A stretch of DNA of 64,000 nt from Tetracentron sinense (Eukaryota; Streptophyta; Magnoliopsida; Trochodendrales; Trochodendraceae): the NCBI GenBank assembly GCA_015143295.1, contig CM026556.1, positions 16,988,547 to 17,052,546 on the forward strand, read 5' to 3'. This document shows, one piece after another, positions 1 through 11,367 of the stretch. The first letter of the stretch is position 1. Each line of letters starts with the position of its first letter. Made by a program: the position numbers and the translations under genes. Below the pieces are notes generated by a model. That model ran no database searches, was not told the origin of the DNA, and was given only the letters and a program-made list of their open reading frames with translations.

Positions 1-354
1 CTTAGAAAGTATACTTCGGCCTAAACACACAAACGTCCACCAAATCCTAACCGGGGGTCAGATTTCAATATAGTTTCTTCTAACACATGTATTTCGACCC
101 AACATAAGGGTGGAAATTCGTTTTAATGGTATCCGAGGTCATTTACCGATCTCGGCACCGAGAGACTGAAATCCATATATAGAAAGTGTACTTCGGCCTA
201 AACCTATAAACGCGGCCCAAATACAAACCGGGGGTCGGATTTTGATGCCGTTTCTTCTAACGCGTGTATTTCGACCCAACCTAAGTGTGAGAATTCATTT
301 CGATGGAATCTGAGGTCATTTCCCCAATTTGGCCACTGAGAGGCCGACATCGAT

Positions 355-441
355 ACTTAGACCTTACCTAAGTGTGAGAATTCGTTTCGATGGACTTCGA
401 GGTCGTTTCCCCAATTTGGGCACCGAGAGGCCGACATCCAT
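355..441. repeat. Half-monomer E, phase marker of the higher-order repeat
   Basis: The monomer start (CTTAGACC) is joined directly to the middle of a monomer (TACCTAAGTGTGAGAATTCG), so about 91 bp are missing and the unit is about 87 bp long. The same fusion recurs near 2707, 14325, 15100, 32789, 36832, 38520, 44214, 55204 and 57705, nearly always after type D. In most copies type F follows. Because the fusion point is identical, it marks the phase of the higher-order repeat. It is absent between D and F near 41930 and 59390. Confidence 0.8.
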
Positions 442-3400
442 ACTTAGAAAGTATACTTTGGCCTAAACATACAAATGCGCACCATATCCAAACCGGGGGT
501 CGGATTTCGATGCTATTTTGTCTAACGCGAGTTTTTCGACCCAACCTATGTGTAGGATTTCGTTTCGATGGAATTCGAGCCCATTTGCGTGATTTGGGCA
601 ACGAGAGGCCTGAAATCCAAACTTAGAAAGTATACTTTGGCCTAAACATACAAACTCGCACCAAATCCAAATTGGGGTCGGATTTTGAAGTTGTTTCCTC
701 TAACGCGTGTATTTTGACCCAACCTAAGCGTGACGATTCGTTTTGACAGAATCCGAGATCGTTTGCCCAATTTGAGCATGAGAAAGCTTAATCCCATACT
801 TAGAAAGTATACTTCGGCCTAAACATACAAACGGACACCAAATCCAAACCGGGGGGTAAGATTTCGATGTCGTTTCTTTTAACAATTGTATTTCGACCCA
901 GCCTAAGTGTGAGAATTCATTACAATGGAATCCGAGGTCGTTTGCCCGATTTTAGCTCCGAGACGCCCAAAATCCATGCTTTGAAAGTATAAATTGTCGT
1001 AAACAAACAAACGCGCACCAAATCCAAACCGGGGGTCAGGTTTCGATGTTGTTTCCTCTAACGCTTGTATTTTGACCCATCATAAGTGTGAGAATTCGTT
1101 TCGATAGAATCCGAGGTTCTTTGCCCGATTGGGGCACCGAGAGGCGCAAAATCTATAACTAGAAAGTATACCGAAGGCCTAAACCTACAGCCGTGCACCA
1201 AATCCAAACCGGGGTTGGATTTTCATGTTGTTTCCACTAACGCGTGTATTTCGACACAACTTAAGTGTGAGAATTCGTTTTGATGGAATCCGAGGACGTT
1301 TTCTCAATTTGAGCACCGAGAGGTCTGAAATCCATACTTAGAAAGTATACTTCAGCCTAAAAATACAAACGCACACCACATCTAAACCAGTGGTCGGATT
1401 TTGATGCTGTTTTTCCTAACGCATATATTTCGACCCAACCTAAGTGTGGGATTTCGTTTCGACGGAATCGGAGCCCATTTGCCTGATTTTGGCACCGAGA
1501 GGCCCGAAATCCATGCTTAGAAAGTATTCTTCGGCCTAAACATAAAAACGCACAGCAAATCCAAACCCGAGTCGGATTTCGATGTCGTTTTCCCTAACGC
1601 GTGTATTTCGACCCAACTTAAGTGTGGGAATGCGTTTTGATGGAATCCGAAGTCGTTTGCCTAATTTGTGCGCTTAGAAACCAAAGTCCATATTTAGAAT
1701 GTATACTTAGGCCTATACCTAGAAACGCGCACCAAATCCAAACCGGGAGTCGGATTTTGCTGTCGTTTCTTCTAACGAGTGTATCACGACCCAACCTATG
1801 TGTGGAAATTTCTTTCGATGGAATCCGAAGTTGTTAGTCTGATTTGGGCACCTAGAGACCAAAGTCTAAGAAAGTATACTTAGGCCTAAACCTAGAAACA
1901 CGAACCAAATCCAAACCATGGGTCAGATTTTGATATCGTTTCTTCTTACGAGTGTATTCCGACCCAACCTAAGTGTGGAAATTTGTTTCGATGGAATCCG
2001 AGGTCGTTTGCTCTCTTTGTTCACCGAGAGGCCTGTATTCCATACTTAGCAAGTATACTTCGGCCTAAACATACAAGCGCGCACCAAATCCAAACCGGGG
2101 TTGGATTTCGATGTTGTCTCTTTTAACACGTGTATTTCGATGTTGTCTCTAAGTGTGGGAATTCATTTCGATGGAATCCGAGGTCGTTTGCAGGATTTAG
2201 GCACTGAGAGGCCCGAAATTCATACTTAGAAAGTATACTTCGGCCTAAACATACAAACGCGCACCATATCCAAACCGTGGTCGGATTTCGATGTTGTTTC
2301 CTCTAAAGAATGTATTTCGACCCAACTTAAGTGTGAGAATTCGTTCTGATGAAATTCGAGGTCGTTTGCCCGATTTGAGCACCGACAGGACCGAAACTTG
2401 CACTTAGAAAGTATACTTCAGCCTAAACATACAAACGTCCACCAAATCCCAACCGGGGGTCGGATATCAATATAGTTTCTTCTAACACTTGTATTTCGAC
2501 CCAACATAAGGGTGGGAATTCGTTTTGAAGGTATCCAAGGTCGATAACAGATCTTGGCACCGAGAGACCAAAATCCAAACCGGGGGTCAGATTTCGATGT
2601 CGTTTCTTCTAACACGTGTATTTCGACTCAACCTAAGTGTGAGAATTTGTTTCGATGGAATCCGAGGTCGTTTCCCCAGTATGGCCATAGAGAGCCCGAC
2701 ATCTATACTTAAACCCTACCTAAGTGTGAAAATTCTTTTAAGTGGAATCCGAGGTCGTTTCTCCAATTTGGGCACCGAGAGGCCGACATCCATACTTAGA
2801 AAGTATACTTCGGCCTAAACATACAAATGCGCACTATATCCAAACCAGGGGTCGGATTTCGATGCTATTTTGTCTAACGCGAGTTTTTCGACCCAACCTA
2901 AGTGTGGGATTTCGTTTCGATGGAATTTGAGCCCCATTCGCCTGATTTGGGCACCGAGAGTTCCAAAACCCATACTTAGAAAGTATTCTTCTGCCTAAAC
3001 ATACAAACGCACAACAAATCCAAACCAGGGTCGGATTTCGATGTTGTTACCCCTAACGCTTGTATTTCGACCCAACTTAAGCGTGAGAATTCGTTTTGAT
3101 GGAATCCGAGGTCGTTTGCCTGATTTGAGCACCAGAAGCCTAAACTCCATACTTAGAAAGTATACTTCAGCCTAAACAAACAAACGGGCACCAAATCCAA
3201 ACCGGGGGTCAGATTTCGATATAGTTTCTTTTAACACATGTATTTTGACACAGCAAAAGTTTAAGAATTAGTTTCGATGGAATCTGAGATCGTTTGTCCG
3301 ATTTGAGTCCCGAGTCGCCCATACTTTGGCCAAAACCTACAAACGTGTACCAAATCCAAACCGTGGGAAGGATTTCGATGTCCTTTCTTCAAATGCGTGT

Positions 3401-5614
3401 ATTTCGACCAAACCTAAGTGTGAGAATTAGTTTCGATAGAATCCGAAGTCGTTTCCCCAATTTGGGCCCTGAGAGGCCCGAAAACCATACTTAGAAAGTA
3501 TACTTCGTCTTAAACATACAAAGGCGAACCAAACCCAAACCAGGGATCGGATTTCGAAGCCGTTTGTTCTAAACACGTGTATATCGACCCAACCAACGTG
3601 TGGGAATTCGTGTCGATGGAATCCGAGCCCATTTGCCCGATTTGGGCACCGAGAGGCCTGAAATCCATAATTAGAAAGTATACTTTGGCCTAAACTTACA
3701 ACCGCGCACCAAATCAAAACGGGGTCGTATTTCGATGTTGTTTCCTCTAACGCGTGTATTTCGACACAACTTAACTGTGAGAATTCGTTTTGATTTATTC
3801 CGAGGTCGGCAGCCCGATTTGGGCACTGAGAGGCCAAACTCCATACTTAGAAAGTATACTTCGGCCTAAACCTATAAATGCGTAGCAAATCCAAATCGGG
3901 GGTAGGATTTCGATGTCGTTTCTTTTAACACGATTACGTAGACCCAGCCTAAGTGTTGGAATTCATTTTGATGGAATCTGAAGTCGTTTGCCTGATTTGG
4001 GCGCTTAGAAACCAAAGTTCATACTTAGAAAGTATACTTGGGCCTGAACTTACAAACACGCGCCAAATCCAACCCGTGGGTCGGATTTTGATGTCGTTTC
4101 TTCTTACGAGTGTATTCTGACCCAACCCAAGTGTGGAAATTTGTTTCGACAGAATCCAAGGTCGTTTGCTCTATTTGGGCACCGAGAGGCCCGAAATCCA
4201 TACTTGGCAAGTATACTTCGGCCTAAACATACAAACACGCACCAAAGCCAAACCGAAGTCGGATTTCGAAGTTTTTTCCTCTAACGCTTGTATTTTGACC
4301 TATCCTAAGTGGTAGAATTCGTTTCGATGGAGTCTGAGGTTGTTTGCCCTATTTGGGTACCGAGAGGCCCGAAATCCATTCTTAGAAAGTGTACTTCGGC
4401 CTAAACTTATAAACGCGCACCAAATCCAAACCAGGGGTCGGGTTTCGATGTTGTTTCCTCTAACGCTTTTATTTCGACCCATCCTAAGTGTGAGAATTCG
4501 TTTTGATGGAATCCGAGGTTGTGTGCCCGATTTGGTCACCGAGAGGCAAAATCTATAACTAGAAAGTGTACTTAGGCCTAAATCTACAACCGTGCACCAA
4601 ATCCAAACCGGGGTCGGATTTTCATGTTGTTTCCTCTAACGCGTGTATTTCGACACAACTTAAGTGTGAGAATTCGTTTTGATGGTATCCGAGGTCGTTT
4701 CCTCAATTTGGGCACCGAGAGGCCGAAATCCATGCTTAGAAAGTATACTTCAGCCCAAACATACAAGCACACACCATATCCAAACCTGTGATCAGATTTC
4801 GATGTTGTTTTTCCTAACGCAAGTATTTCGACCCAACCTAAGTGTGGGATATCGTTTTGATGGAATCGGAGCCCATTTGCCTGAGTTGGGCATCGAGAGG
4901 CCCGAAATCCATACTTAGAAAGTATTCTTTGGCCTAAACATAAAAACGCCCATCAAATCCAGACCAGGGTAGGATTTCGATGTTGTTTCCACCTAACGCG
5001 TGTATTTGGACCCAACTGAAGCGTGAGAATTCGTTTTGATGGAATCCGAGGTCGTTTGCCTGATTTGAGCATAAGAAGCCTGAAATCCATACTTAGAAAG
5101 TTTACTTCGGCGTAAACAAACAAACGGGCACCAAATCCAAACTGGGGGCCAGATTTCGATGTAGTTTCTTTTAACAAATCCTAAGTTTGAGAATTTGTTT
5201 CGATGGAATCTGAGGTCGTTTGTCCGATTTGATCCCCGAGTCGCCCACAATCCATACTTAGAAACTATACTTTGGCCAAAACCTAAAAACGCGCACCAAA
5301 TCCAAACCGTGGGTCGGATTTCGATGTCCTTTCTTCTAATCCGTGTATTTCGACCAAACCTAAGTGTAAGAATTCGTTTCGATGGAATCCGAAGTCGTTT
5401 CCCCAATTTAGGCCCTGAGTGGCCCGAAAACCATACTTGGAAGGTATACTTTGTCTTAAACATACAAACGTGCACCAACCCCAAACCCAGGGATCGGATT
5501 TCGAAACCGTTTGTTCTAACACGTGTATATCGACCCAACCTAAGTGTGGGAATTCGTGTCAATGGAATCCGACCCATTTGCCCGATTTGGGCACCGAGAG
5601 GCCTGAAATCCATA

Positions 5615-5624
5615 ATTAGAAAGT
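5615..5624. repeat. Target-site duplication of LINE-a, left copy
   Basis: ATTAGAAAGT lies immediately before the poly(T) of the minus-strand LINE. The same ten bases occur at 11368-11377 directly after the 5' end of the element. The left flank is the end of a type P monomer, and the right flank continues as type R. Type Q is therefore missing at this locus, either lost on insertion or absent before it. Confidence 0.8.
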
Positions 5625-5647
5625 TTTTTTTTTTTGGAAGGTAAGCT

Positions 5648-5664
5648 GGGGTTAGGCGGACCCC
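5648..5664 (-). other. 3'-terminal hairpin of LINE-a
   Basis: On the element strand the sequence is GGGGT-CCGCCTA-ACCCC, a 5-bp stem with a 7-nt loop, 12 bp before the poly(A). The same element occurs in LINE-b, LINE-d and, degraded, LINE-c. Conserved 3' hairpins are described in some plant L1 lineages as RNA recognition signals for reverse transcription. The role here is inferred from position and conservation. Confidence 0.6.
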
Positions 5665-5691
5665 GACCAGATATATTAATAGAAAAAGAGA

Positions 5692-8600
5692 TTACAATCT
5701 AGGGTATTTACAACCAACTCTGTCCTTCTCAAGAAGAGAAGAAAGATCAGAGGGAAATTCTCTTGGTAAAAGAACTGTATAGGAGATACTAGTACAAAAT
5801 TTTGCCAAAAAATCAGCACATGTATTGCTTTCACGCCAAATGTGGTGGATAGAATAAGAGTGGAAATCTGTCAGAAGAAGTTTGCAGTAAGCAACAAGGT
5901 TACTTAGAGTCCAAGGGGGTTCACTGGTGGATTTGAGGAATCTTGTAGCTTGTAAGTAGTCTGAGTCAATCACGAGTTTGTTCACACCAAATTGCCGTGC
6001 AATTTCCAACCCTCTTGCAATGGCCATGATCTCAAGTTTTAGGATGTCTGTATCAGCTATTCCAGTAGCATAAGCCACCAAAGGGACACCCAAATTGTTT
6101 CGAATGATTCCACCAAAACCTGCACCTCCATTTCTTACAGAGCCATCGTTGTTGAGGACCCAATGATCTATTGGGGGAGGGTACCAAGAGCACCATAGCT
6201 GTGGTTTGATGGTAAATCGAGGATATATCTGCCATTGATTCAAAAATCTTCTGGTGTGTGCCGAATCTTCTACCTAGGCAGTGGATGCACCAAACTTCAA
6301 TCTAGTATCGGTGATGATGTTGTTGATAATATTCTCAATGGGCTTGGAAGAATTAGAGAAAATTCTGCTGTTCCTTTCATTCCAAATATGGTATATCGTG
6401 GCACAAAAAACAATTCGCTTAATATTTGGGACTATATTCAAACCATGGAATTCTTTGGCAGCCCATTCCACCTCACGGTCCCAAGGAAGAGTCAAACGAG
6501 AGGGGTAGCAGCATAAGTTGAGCACATAAGTCCATATCTGATTCGTGAATCTGCAATCAAAGAACATATGACCAGTATTCTCTGGGGATGCCCAACAGAA
6601 AACACATCTGGACTGAGTGGTGATATGTAGACTAAGAAGACGGTCTTGCGTTTGGAGGCAGTTTGAGAGAGCCAGCCAAGAAATAAAGGAGTGCCGAGGT
6701 ATGTACTTACCTGTCCAGAGCAGAGACCACCATGGAGTCAATTGGTTTTGATCTCTAATGCTTTCCCAAGCTGATTTAAGCGAATAGCGACCCTTACTAT
6801 TTGGTGTCCAGATAACACGATCTGAAGGCAAGGATTTTTTGATGGCTACATTTTTGCAATTCTTGCCAAATAGTGAGGAGATCGGCTGAGACTGCTGGAG
6901 GAGGGTCCCAGTCAGAATGTGAGATAATGGTTGCCACAGAAGCATCACGAGGTAAACCAGAATCATACTGAATACGATTTCCAAATCGTTCAGATAAGAT
7001 GCCCAAAGGATGCCAAGGATCATGCCACAGAGAAGTAGAAGCTCTATTTGCAATAGAGTGGGTAATAATATCTATAGCAAGGTGGCGACATTGAAGAAGC
7101 TTTCGCCATATCCAGGAGCACTCTGAAGGGATTTTGAGGGTCCAGAAGAATTTGTTCCAAATCAGTTTGGCGTAGCACCATTTGACCCATAAACTGTCCA
7201 CCCGATTTGCAATACTCCAAACTTGCCTAAGAATTCCCGCTTTGTTCCAATCAATCACTTTCCGTATACCCAAACCACCCTCAGTCTTGGGACAGCAGAC
7301 AGTCGACCAGGCGATCGGGTGGATTTTTCTTCGGAGGTCAGGGCCAGACCACAAAAAGTTGCAGCAAATTTGATCAATCTGCTTACAAATTGATTTGGGA
7401 AGAGTAAGAAGATTAGTCCAATATAAATAAAAGCTATTGAGCACTGATTTGATGAGCTATGTCCGTCCCGCATAAGATAAAAAATAGGATTTCCAGCTTT
7501 GAACTTTGGTGAGTATCCGATCAATCAACGGTTGGCAGAATGATGCAGATAGTCGGCCGGAGATTAATGGCAATCCCAAATCCGGAAGTTCCCAATCCGG
7601 AAGTTCAGAATTCTTTTAAATGCAGATTTGATGCTTGAGGACGTGCCAGCGAAGAACATTGGACTTTTCTGGTGGTTAGGATGGAGCCCCGAGAGAGATG
7701 AGAAGGTAGATAGAATTTTGCCGAGCTCGGATACTGAAGCTAGATCTGCTTTAAGGAAAACAAACAAGTCATCAGCGAAACTAATGTGCGAGATTAAGGG
7801 GTTAGCACACCTGGGTTGGGGTTGAATGAGCCCTGCATGCATAGCTTGATCAAGAAGTGCAGAGAATCCTTCCATGGCTATAACAAAAAGGAAAGGTGAT
7901 AGAGGGTCGCCTTGACGCAGCCCTCGAGAGCTTCTGAAATATCCTTGAGGCGTTCCATTGATGACTACTGAGAAACTTGGGGTGGTGAAGCAAGGTAGCA
8001 GCCAACTGATGAAAACGGATGGGAAGCCCATCATTTGCAGCAAAGTGATTATATAATCCCATCGAAGAGTGTCAAAAGCTTTTCTAAGATCTATTTTGAT
8101 TGCGCATCGAGGGGCCCCTTTATCACGATGGTAATTTCTTACCAGCTCATGTGTGAGGAGAACACTATCCGTAATGTTACGACCCTTAATAAAAGCCGAT
8201 TGGTTAGAGCTGATAATTGTGGGAAGCACATTCTTGAGTCGGCTTACCAAGATTTTTGAGATGCATTTGTAGACTGTGTTGCACAGAGAGATAGGGCGAA
8301 AATCAGAGAATGAATTTGGTCTTGCCACTTTTGGAATAAGTGTGATCAGGGTTGAGTTCATCTCAGAGAGCAATCTAGAAGATCTGAAAAAATTTTGGAC
8401 AGCTTTGACCACATCATCTGCAATTATGTCCCAACACACCTTAAAGAAGTGAGCAGTAAATCCATCCGGGCCTGGGGCTTTGTCATCATCACAGTCAAAG
8501 AAAGCCCATTTTATCTCATCAAGAGAGATCGGATTTGTGAGCATAGGAATATCCATGAGATCAATAGAGCGAAGCCTGGGGAAGTTTTCATAGTCGAGAG

Positions 8601-9838
8601 TAGAGTCCGCAGGAGGCTGAGATAAGAGGGTGACTCCTGCAGCATTGATATCGTCTGCCTGATTTAGGGTGGTCTCATTTGCTTGGATGGATGAGATCCT
8701 ATTGAATCCTCGCCGAGAAGCCAAGCTACTGTGGAAAAATTTGGAATTGCTGTCCCCCAAAGAAAGCCACGAAATTCTGGATTTTTGCCGAAGCGAGGCC
8801 TCTTCAGCCCTAGCAAAGAAGTTGTAAGTGCGGAGAAGTTGTTTCTCTTCAGCAATAAGGGTATCATCATGAGGATTCAGATTGAGCTGGGTTTGAGCAG
8901 TGTGAAGAGCTTGCTTGGCAATATGGACACGGGAGCTAATATTGCTGAAGCGATCTTTACTCCAGACACGTAATTTGGCCTTGAGCACTTTCAGCTTTTG
9001 TACAAGCTTGAACATCGGATTGCCCTCAACTGGGATTGTCCAAGCTGCTGAAACAAGGGCCCTAAATTCATCATGATTAGACCAGAAATTAAAAAATTTG
9101 AAAGGCTTACGGCCCTTAGGATGAGGAGGGTATAGCAGCACCACCATGGGTGTGTGGTCAGAGATACCAGGCAGAAGGAAATCAGCTTCAGAAGCTACGA
9201 ATCTGTTGCACCAGTGAATGTTGATAAGGACTCTGTCGAGCTTGCATTGAATGCGTCGAGAACTGTTGGTGGATGAGTTGCTCCATGTACAAAAAAGTCC
9301 TCTGCTCTTGAGATCAAACATGCCGAGCTGATGGAGACAATTGTTAAAAGATCGGGTGTTCCGTGGCTGGTAAGGGGCTCCTCCAATTTTCTCATTCTGG
9401 AACCGAACAACATTGAAATCTCCGAGCAGAATCCAAGGCATAAACAGGGCTAGCAATGGTAATCAAATCTGACCAGAGAGTACACCGCTCAGAGTCAAGA
9501 TTTGATGCATATATAAAAGTTACCATGAAATCAGCGTTAGCTTCAATGTCAGTGACTCTACAATGGATTAGTTGAGCCGAGGAATGAACAATTTGGGTTC
9601 GACAGTAGTTGGAATTCCAAAGAACCCAAATTCGGCCAAGGGGAGAATGAGTGTAGTTATCTACATAACTCCAGTCTCTAGCAATCTTCTTAATAATCCG
9701 CAGTGAGTTAGTCTGGCTAACACGAGTTTCCAAAATGGCGAACATAGAGAGTTTCTGAACCGCAATAAGCTTACGGATTTCTGCTTGCTTGAGAGGATCA
9801 TTGAGACCACGAATGTTCCAGGCAGCAATTTTATTCAT
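5692..9838 (-). pseudogene. LINE-a ORF2: endonuclease-reverse transcriptase-RNase H, disrupted
   Basis: The start is ATG at 9838 (MNKIAAWNIRGLN), 15 bp after the ORF1 stop. The apurinic-type endonuclease runs from 9838 to about 9170, with ILETRV, LLGDFN and ISDHTP motifs all present. The frame shifts near 9430-9456. Reverse transcriptase has GPDGF, the palm motif IKIDLRKAFDTLRW (about 8090) and the catalytic FADD (about 7785). A 15-bp tandem duplication near 7575-7605 (CCGGAAGTTCCCAAT repeated) shifts the frame. A TAG follows near 7455 (expected GAG in GRTELIKS), with another shift near 6830. A zf-RVT cysteine/histidine domain (CVFCWASPENTGH) lies at about 6610. The RNase H, read as 5692-6243, keeps DGS, the Glu of KLEIMA, VIDSD and the ADFLAK region. 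It would nick target DNA and copy its own RNA, but it is broken here. Confidence 0.92.
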
Positions 9839-9853
9839 TTGGGGGAACGGAGA

Positions 9854-11248
9854 TTAGAGATTGGGAACTTCCCCTGTTGGGACAGTGGTAATATCATCAT
9901 CCAGAAAGGTAGATAAGGCATCAAAGCGGTTTGGGCTCGAGAACTTGCCTCCGTGGCCTGGATCAATAATCTTGGGACCGAGATAAGCTGGCTTGTCTAA
10001 AATCAAACTAGAAATTTGAAGGGGGCGAAGCTGAGCCGGGTTGGTAGCATGCAAAAGAGCAGATTCGTCATCTTTCGTAGCTGAAGATTGGATTTCCTAG
10101 TCCATTAATGGATTACTTTGAAGTGTTGCATCTTTCTCTCGTAGTGAGGCAAAACGTCGAACAGGTGATGGGCAATAAGAAGCGAAGTGGTCTGGGTTTC
10201 CAAAACCCGCAATTATGGAGTCAGCTGAATCTTCCTGATCACTTGGTCCATTTTCATCATCGTTGCCCGCAGGATCATGTATAACATCATCCTCACCTAG
10301 CAAATCAACATCATCAGGATTTGGTTCGCTCATCACCGATCTTGTTCTTGGTTGCTGCTCATCCCCCAAATCCTCCACAGTGATGGGATCATCCAGAGGG
10401 TTACGGATCGTAGCCACAGTTGAGAGAGCAGAATTAGTGGTGGCATTGGGTTTATTCTTTGGGACCAAGATCTGCTTGGTTACGCATTTTGATTCTAGGT
10501 GGCCAAAAGTCTAACATTTTGAGCACCGTAGTGGTTTCCAATCATATTGAACCTTTTGCTGAAACCTAGATCCATCTGGTCTAAGAACATCAATGAAATC
10601 GGGTAGGTCCTCAAGGGCAGAAACTTCCACACATACCCTGGCATAGGAGAGGCGATCCCGAGCAGCAGTCACTTTGTCCGTGAAGAGGGGAATGCCAATC
10701 CCACTAGCAAGGCGGCTGAGCATACGCTGACCCCAGAGATGGAGTTGAAGTCCGGGGAGCTTAATCCATAAAGGTAAAGAGGATACAAGGGGTTTTTCCA
10801 GTTTAAGACACGGTGTCCACGGCCTGAGAATCAGAGGCTTTTGGTTGAAAAACCAAGGGCCAGCTTCTAAGATTCGAAGTTTATCTTCTTCACAACTGAA
10901 ATCAAAGATAAAAATTCCATTTTCCAGTGAGGAAATATTGAGATGACCCTTTGGCGCCCAAGCCTTCATCACAAAATTTTTAAGACTTTGAAAATAGGGT
11001 TTTGGCCCAAGAACGAAACCCACCAAAGCAGCAGACCATCTCTCCGAATCTTCAGCCGTTTCGGCTAAGGGACAAATGACCGTCTTGTGGCCTTTATCAG
11101 ACAGAGGACGAATGAACTCAAGCGTTAAACCATTAGATTTGACCCTATTAGAAGCAAACAGAGCGGACCAAGGCCGAGTAGGATCCGACGAGCCACCTGC
11201 ACGATCTCCAGCCGGGGCATCTGCAGGCTCACCGGCAGAGGCAACCAT
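9854..11248 (-). pseudogene. LINE-a ORF1: gag-like RNA-binding protein (DUF4283 + CCHC), disrupted
   Basis: The probable start is ATG at 11248 (MVASAGEPADAP), followed by a DUF4283-type domain (LVGFVLGPKPYF, then ILEAGPWFF and LWIKLPGLQLHLWGQ) and a YDWKPLRC zinc-knuckle lead-in at about 10535. The knuckle reads C-S-K-C, then a TAG where the related LINE-c has Trp, then TFGH and C. The stop is consistent with TGG to TAG. A second in-frame TAG lies at 10097-10099. The C-terminus keeps SSPNRFDAL, the motif shared with the other ORF1 copies, and ends at 9854. Plant L1 ORF1 proteins bind the element RNA; this copy could not be made whole. Confidence 0.88.
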
Positions 11249-11367
11249 GCCGGAGAAGAGAAATACCAGTATTGAGGTTATGCCTGCCGGAGAAGAGAAA
11301 TCCAAGGCCGTTTGCTTTTGGGGCTCTCTACACCAACAGATGTTGATGAGCACTCTATCAAGCTTGC
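11249..11367 (-). other. LINE-a 5' leader with captured endonuclease-like fragment
   Basis: Two imperfect copies of ATTTCTCTTCTCCGGCA lie about 38 bp apart in front of the ORF1 ATG. The outermost 40-odd bases (about 11325-11367) encode CKLDRV-LINI-W, which matches the endonuclease stretch of ORF2 at about 9210-9250 (CKLDRVLINIHWC) with roughly four fifths of bases identical. It has the same orientation as the ORF2 copy. This is out of place for a 5' end and suggests template switching during insertion, with a sibling element as donor. Confidence 0.6.

Larger units (their letters stand above)
1..5624. repeat. Satellite block 1, ~178-bp monomers in higher-order arrangement
   Basis: Head-to-tail monomers of about 178 bp, each starting with a box close to CTTAGAAAGTATACTT and carrying an EcoRI site (GAATTC) near the middle of most copies. 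Monomer types read in order: C, D, E(half, near 355), F, G, H, I/J chimera, K, L, M/R chimera, S, T, A, B, C/D chimera, E(half, near 2705), F/M chimera, N, O, P, Q, R, S/T, A/G/I chimera, J, K, L, M, N, O, P and the first bases of Q. The block ends inside the start box of Q, where LINE-a entered. Short open frames across this block are by-products of a stop-poor repeat and are not called as genes. Confidence 0.95.
5625..11367 (-). mobile_element. LINE-a, near full-length L1-type non-LTR retrotransposon (degenerate)
   Basis: A minus-strand element of about 5.7 kb that inserted into the satellite. It has a poly(A) tail (read as T at 5625-5635), a 3' hairpin, ORF2 (endonuclease, reverse transcriptase, zf-RVT, RNase H) at 9838-5692, and ORF1 (gag-like, with a CCHC knuckle) at about 11248-9854. 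It is bounded by a 10-bp target-site duplication (5615-5624 and 11368-11377). Both ORFs carry stops and frameshifts, so it is not autonomous now. Its 3' third is nearly identical to nested LINE-d (48806-49860), which points to a recently active family. The extreme 5' end carries a stray endonuclease-like fragment. Confidence 0.93.

Noticed and set aside
1..5624. Regularly spaced conserved boxes resembling a CRISPR array
   Set aside because: The whole ~178-bp unit is repeated, with no unique spacers, in a plant-type genomic context.
4993..5644. Long open frames across satellite monomers (for example 206 codons on the minus strand and 149 on the plus strand), with similar peptides recurring over the array
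   Set aside because: The peptides repeat because the monomer repeats. The 178-bp period is not a multiple of three, so frames rotate, no start context or conserved protein family is visible, and copies are broken at random. I treat them as by-products of a stop-poor repeat.
5624..5664. GC-rich hairpin followed by a T run, resembling an intrinsic bacterial terminator
   Set aside because: The T run is the poly(A) tail of a minus-strand LINE and the hairpin is its 3' end. The element structure and the target-site duplication explain both.
11249..11310. A tandem duplication in the LINE-a leader as an independent mobile insertion
   Set aside because: Only two imperfect copies of about 17 bp lie about 38 bp apart within the leader, with no junction features. 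A local slippage or leader repeat is enough to explain it.
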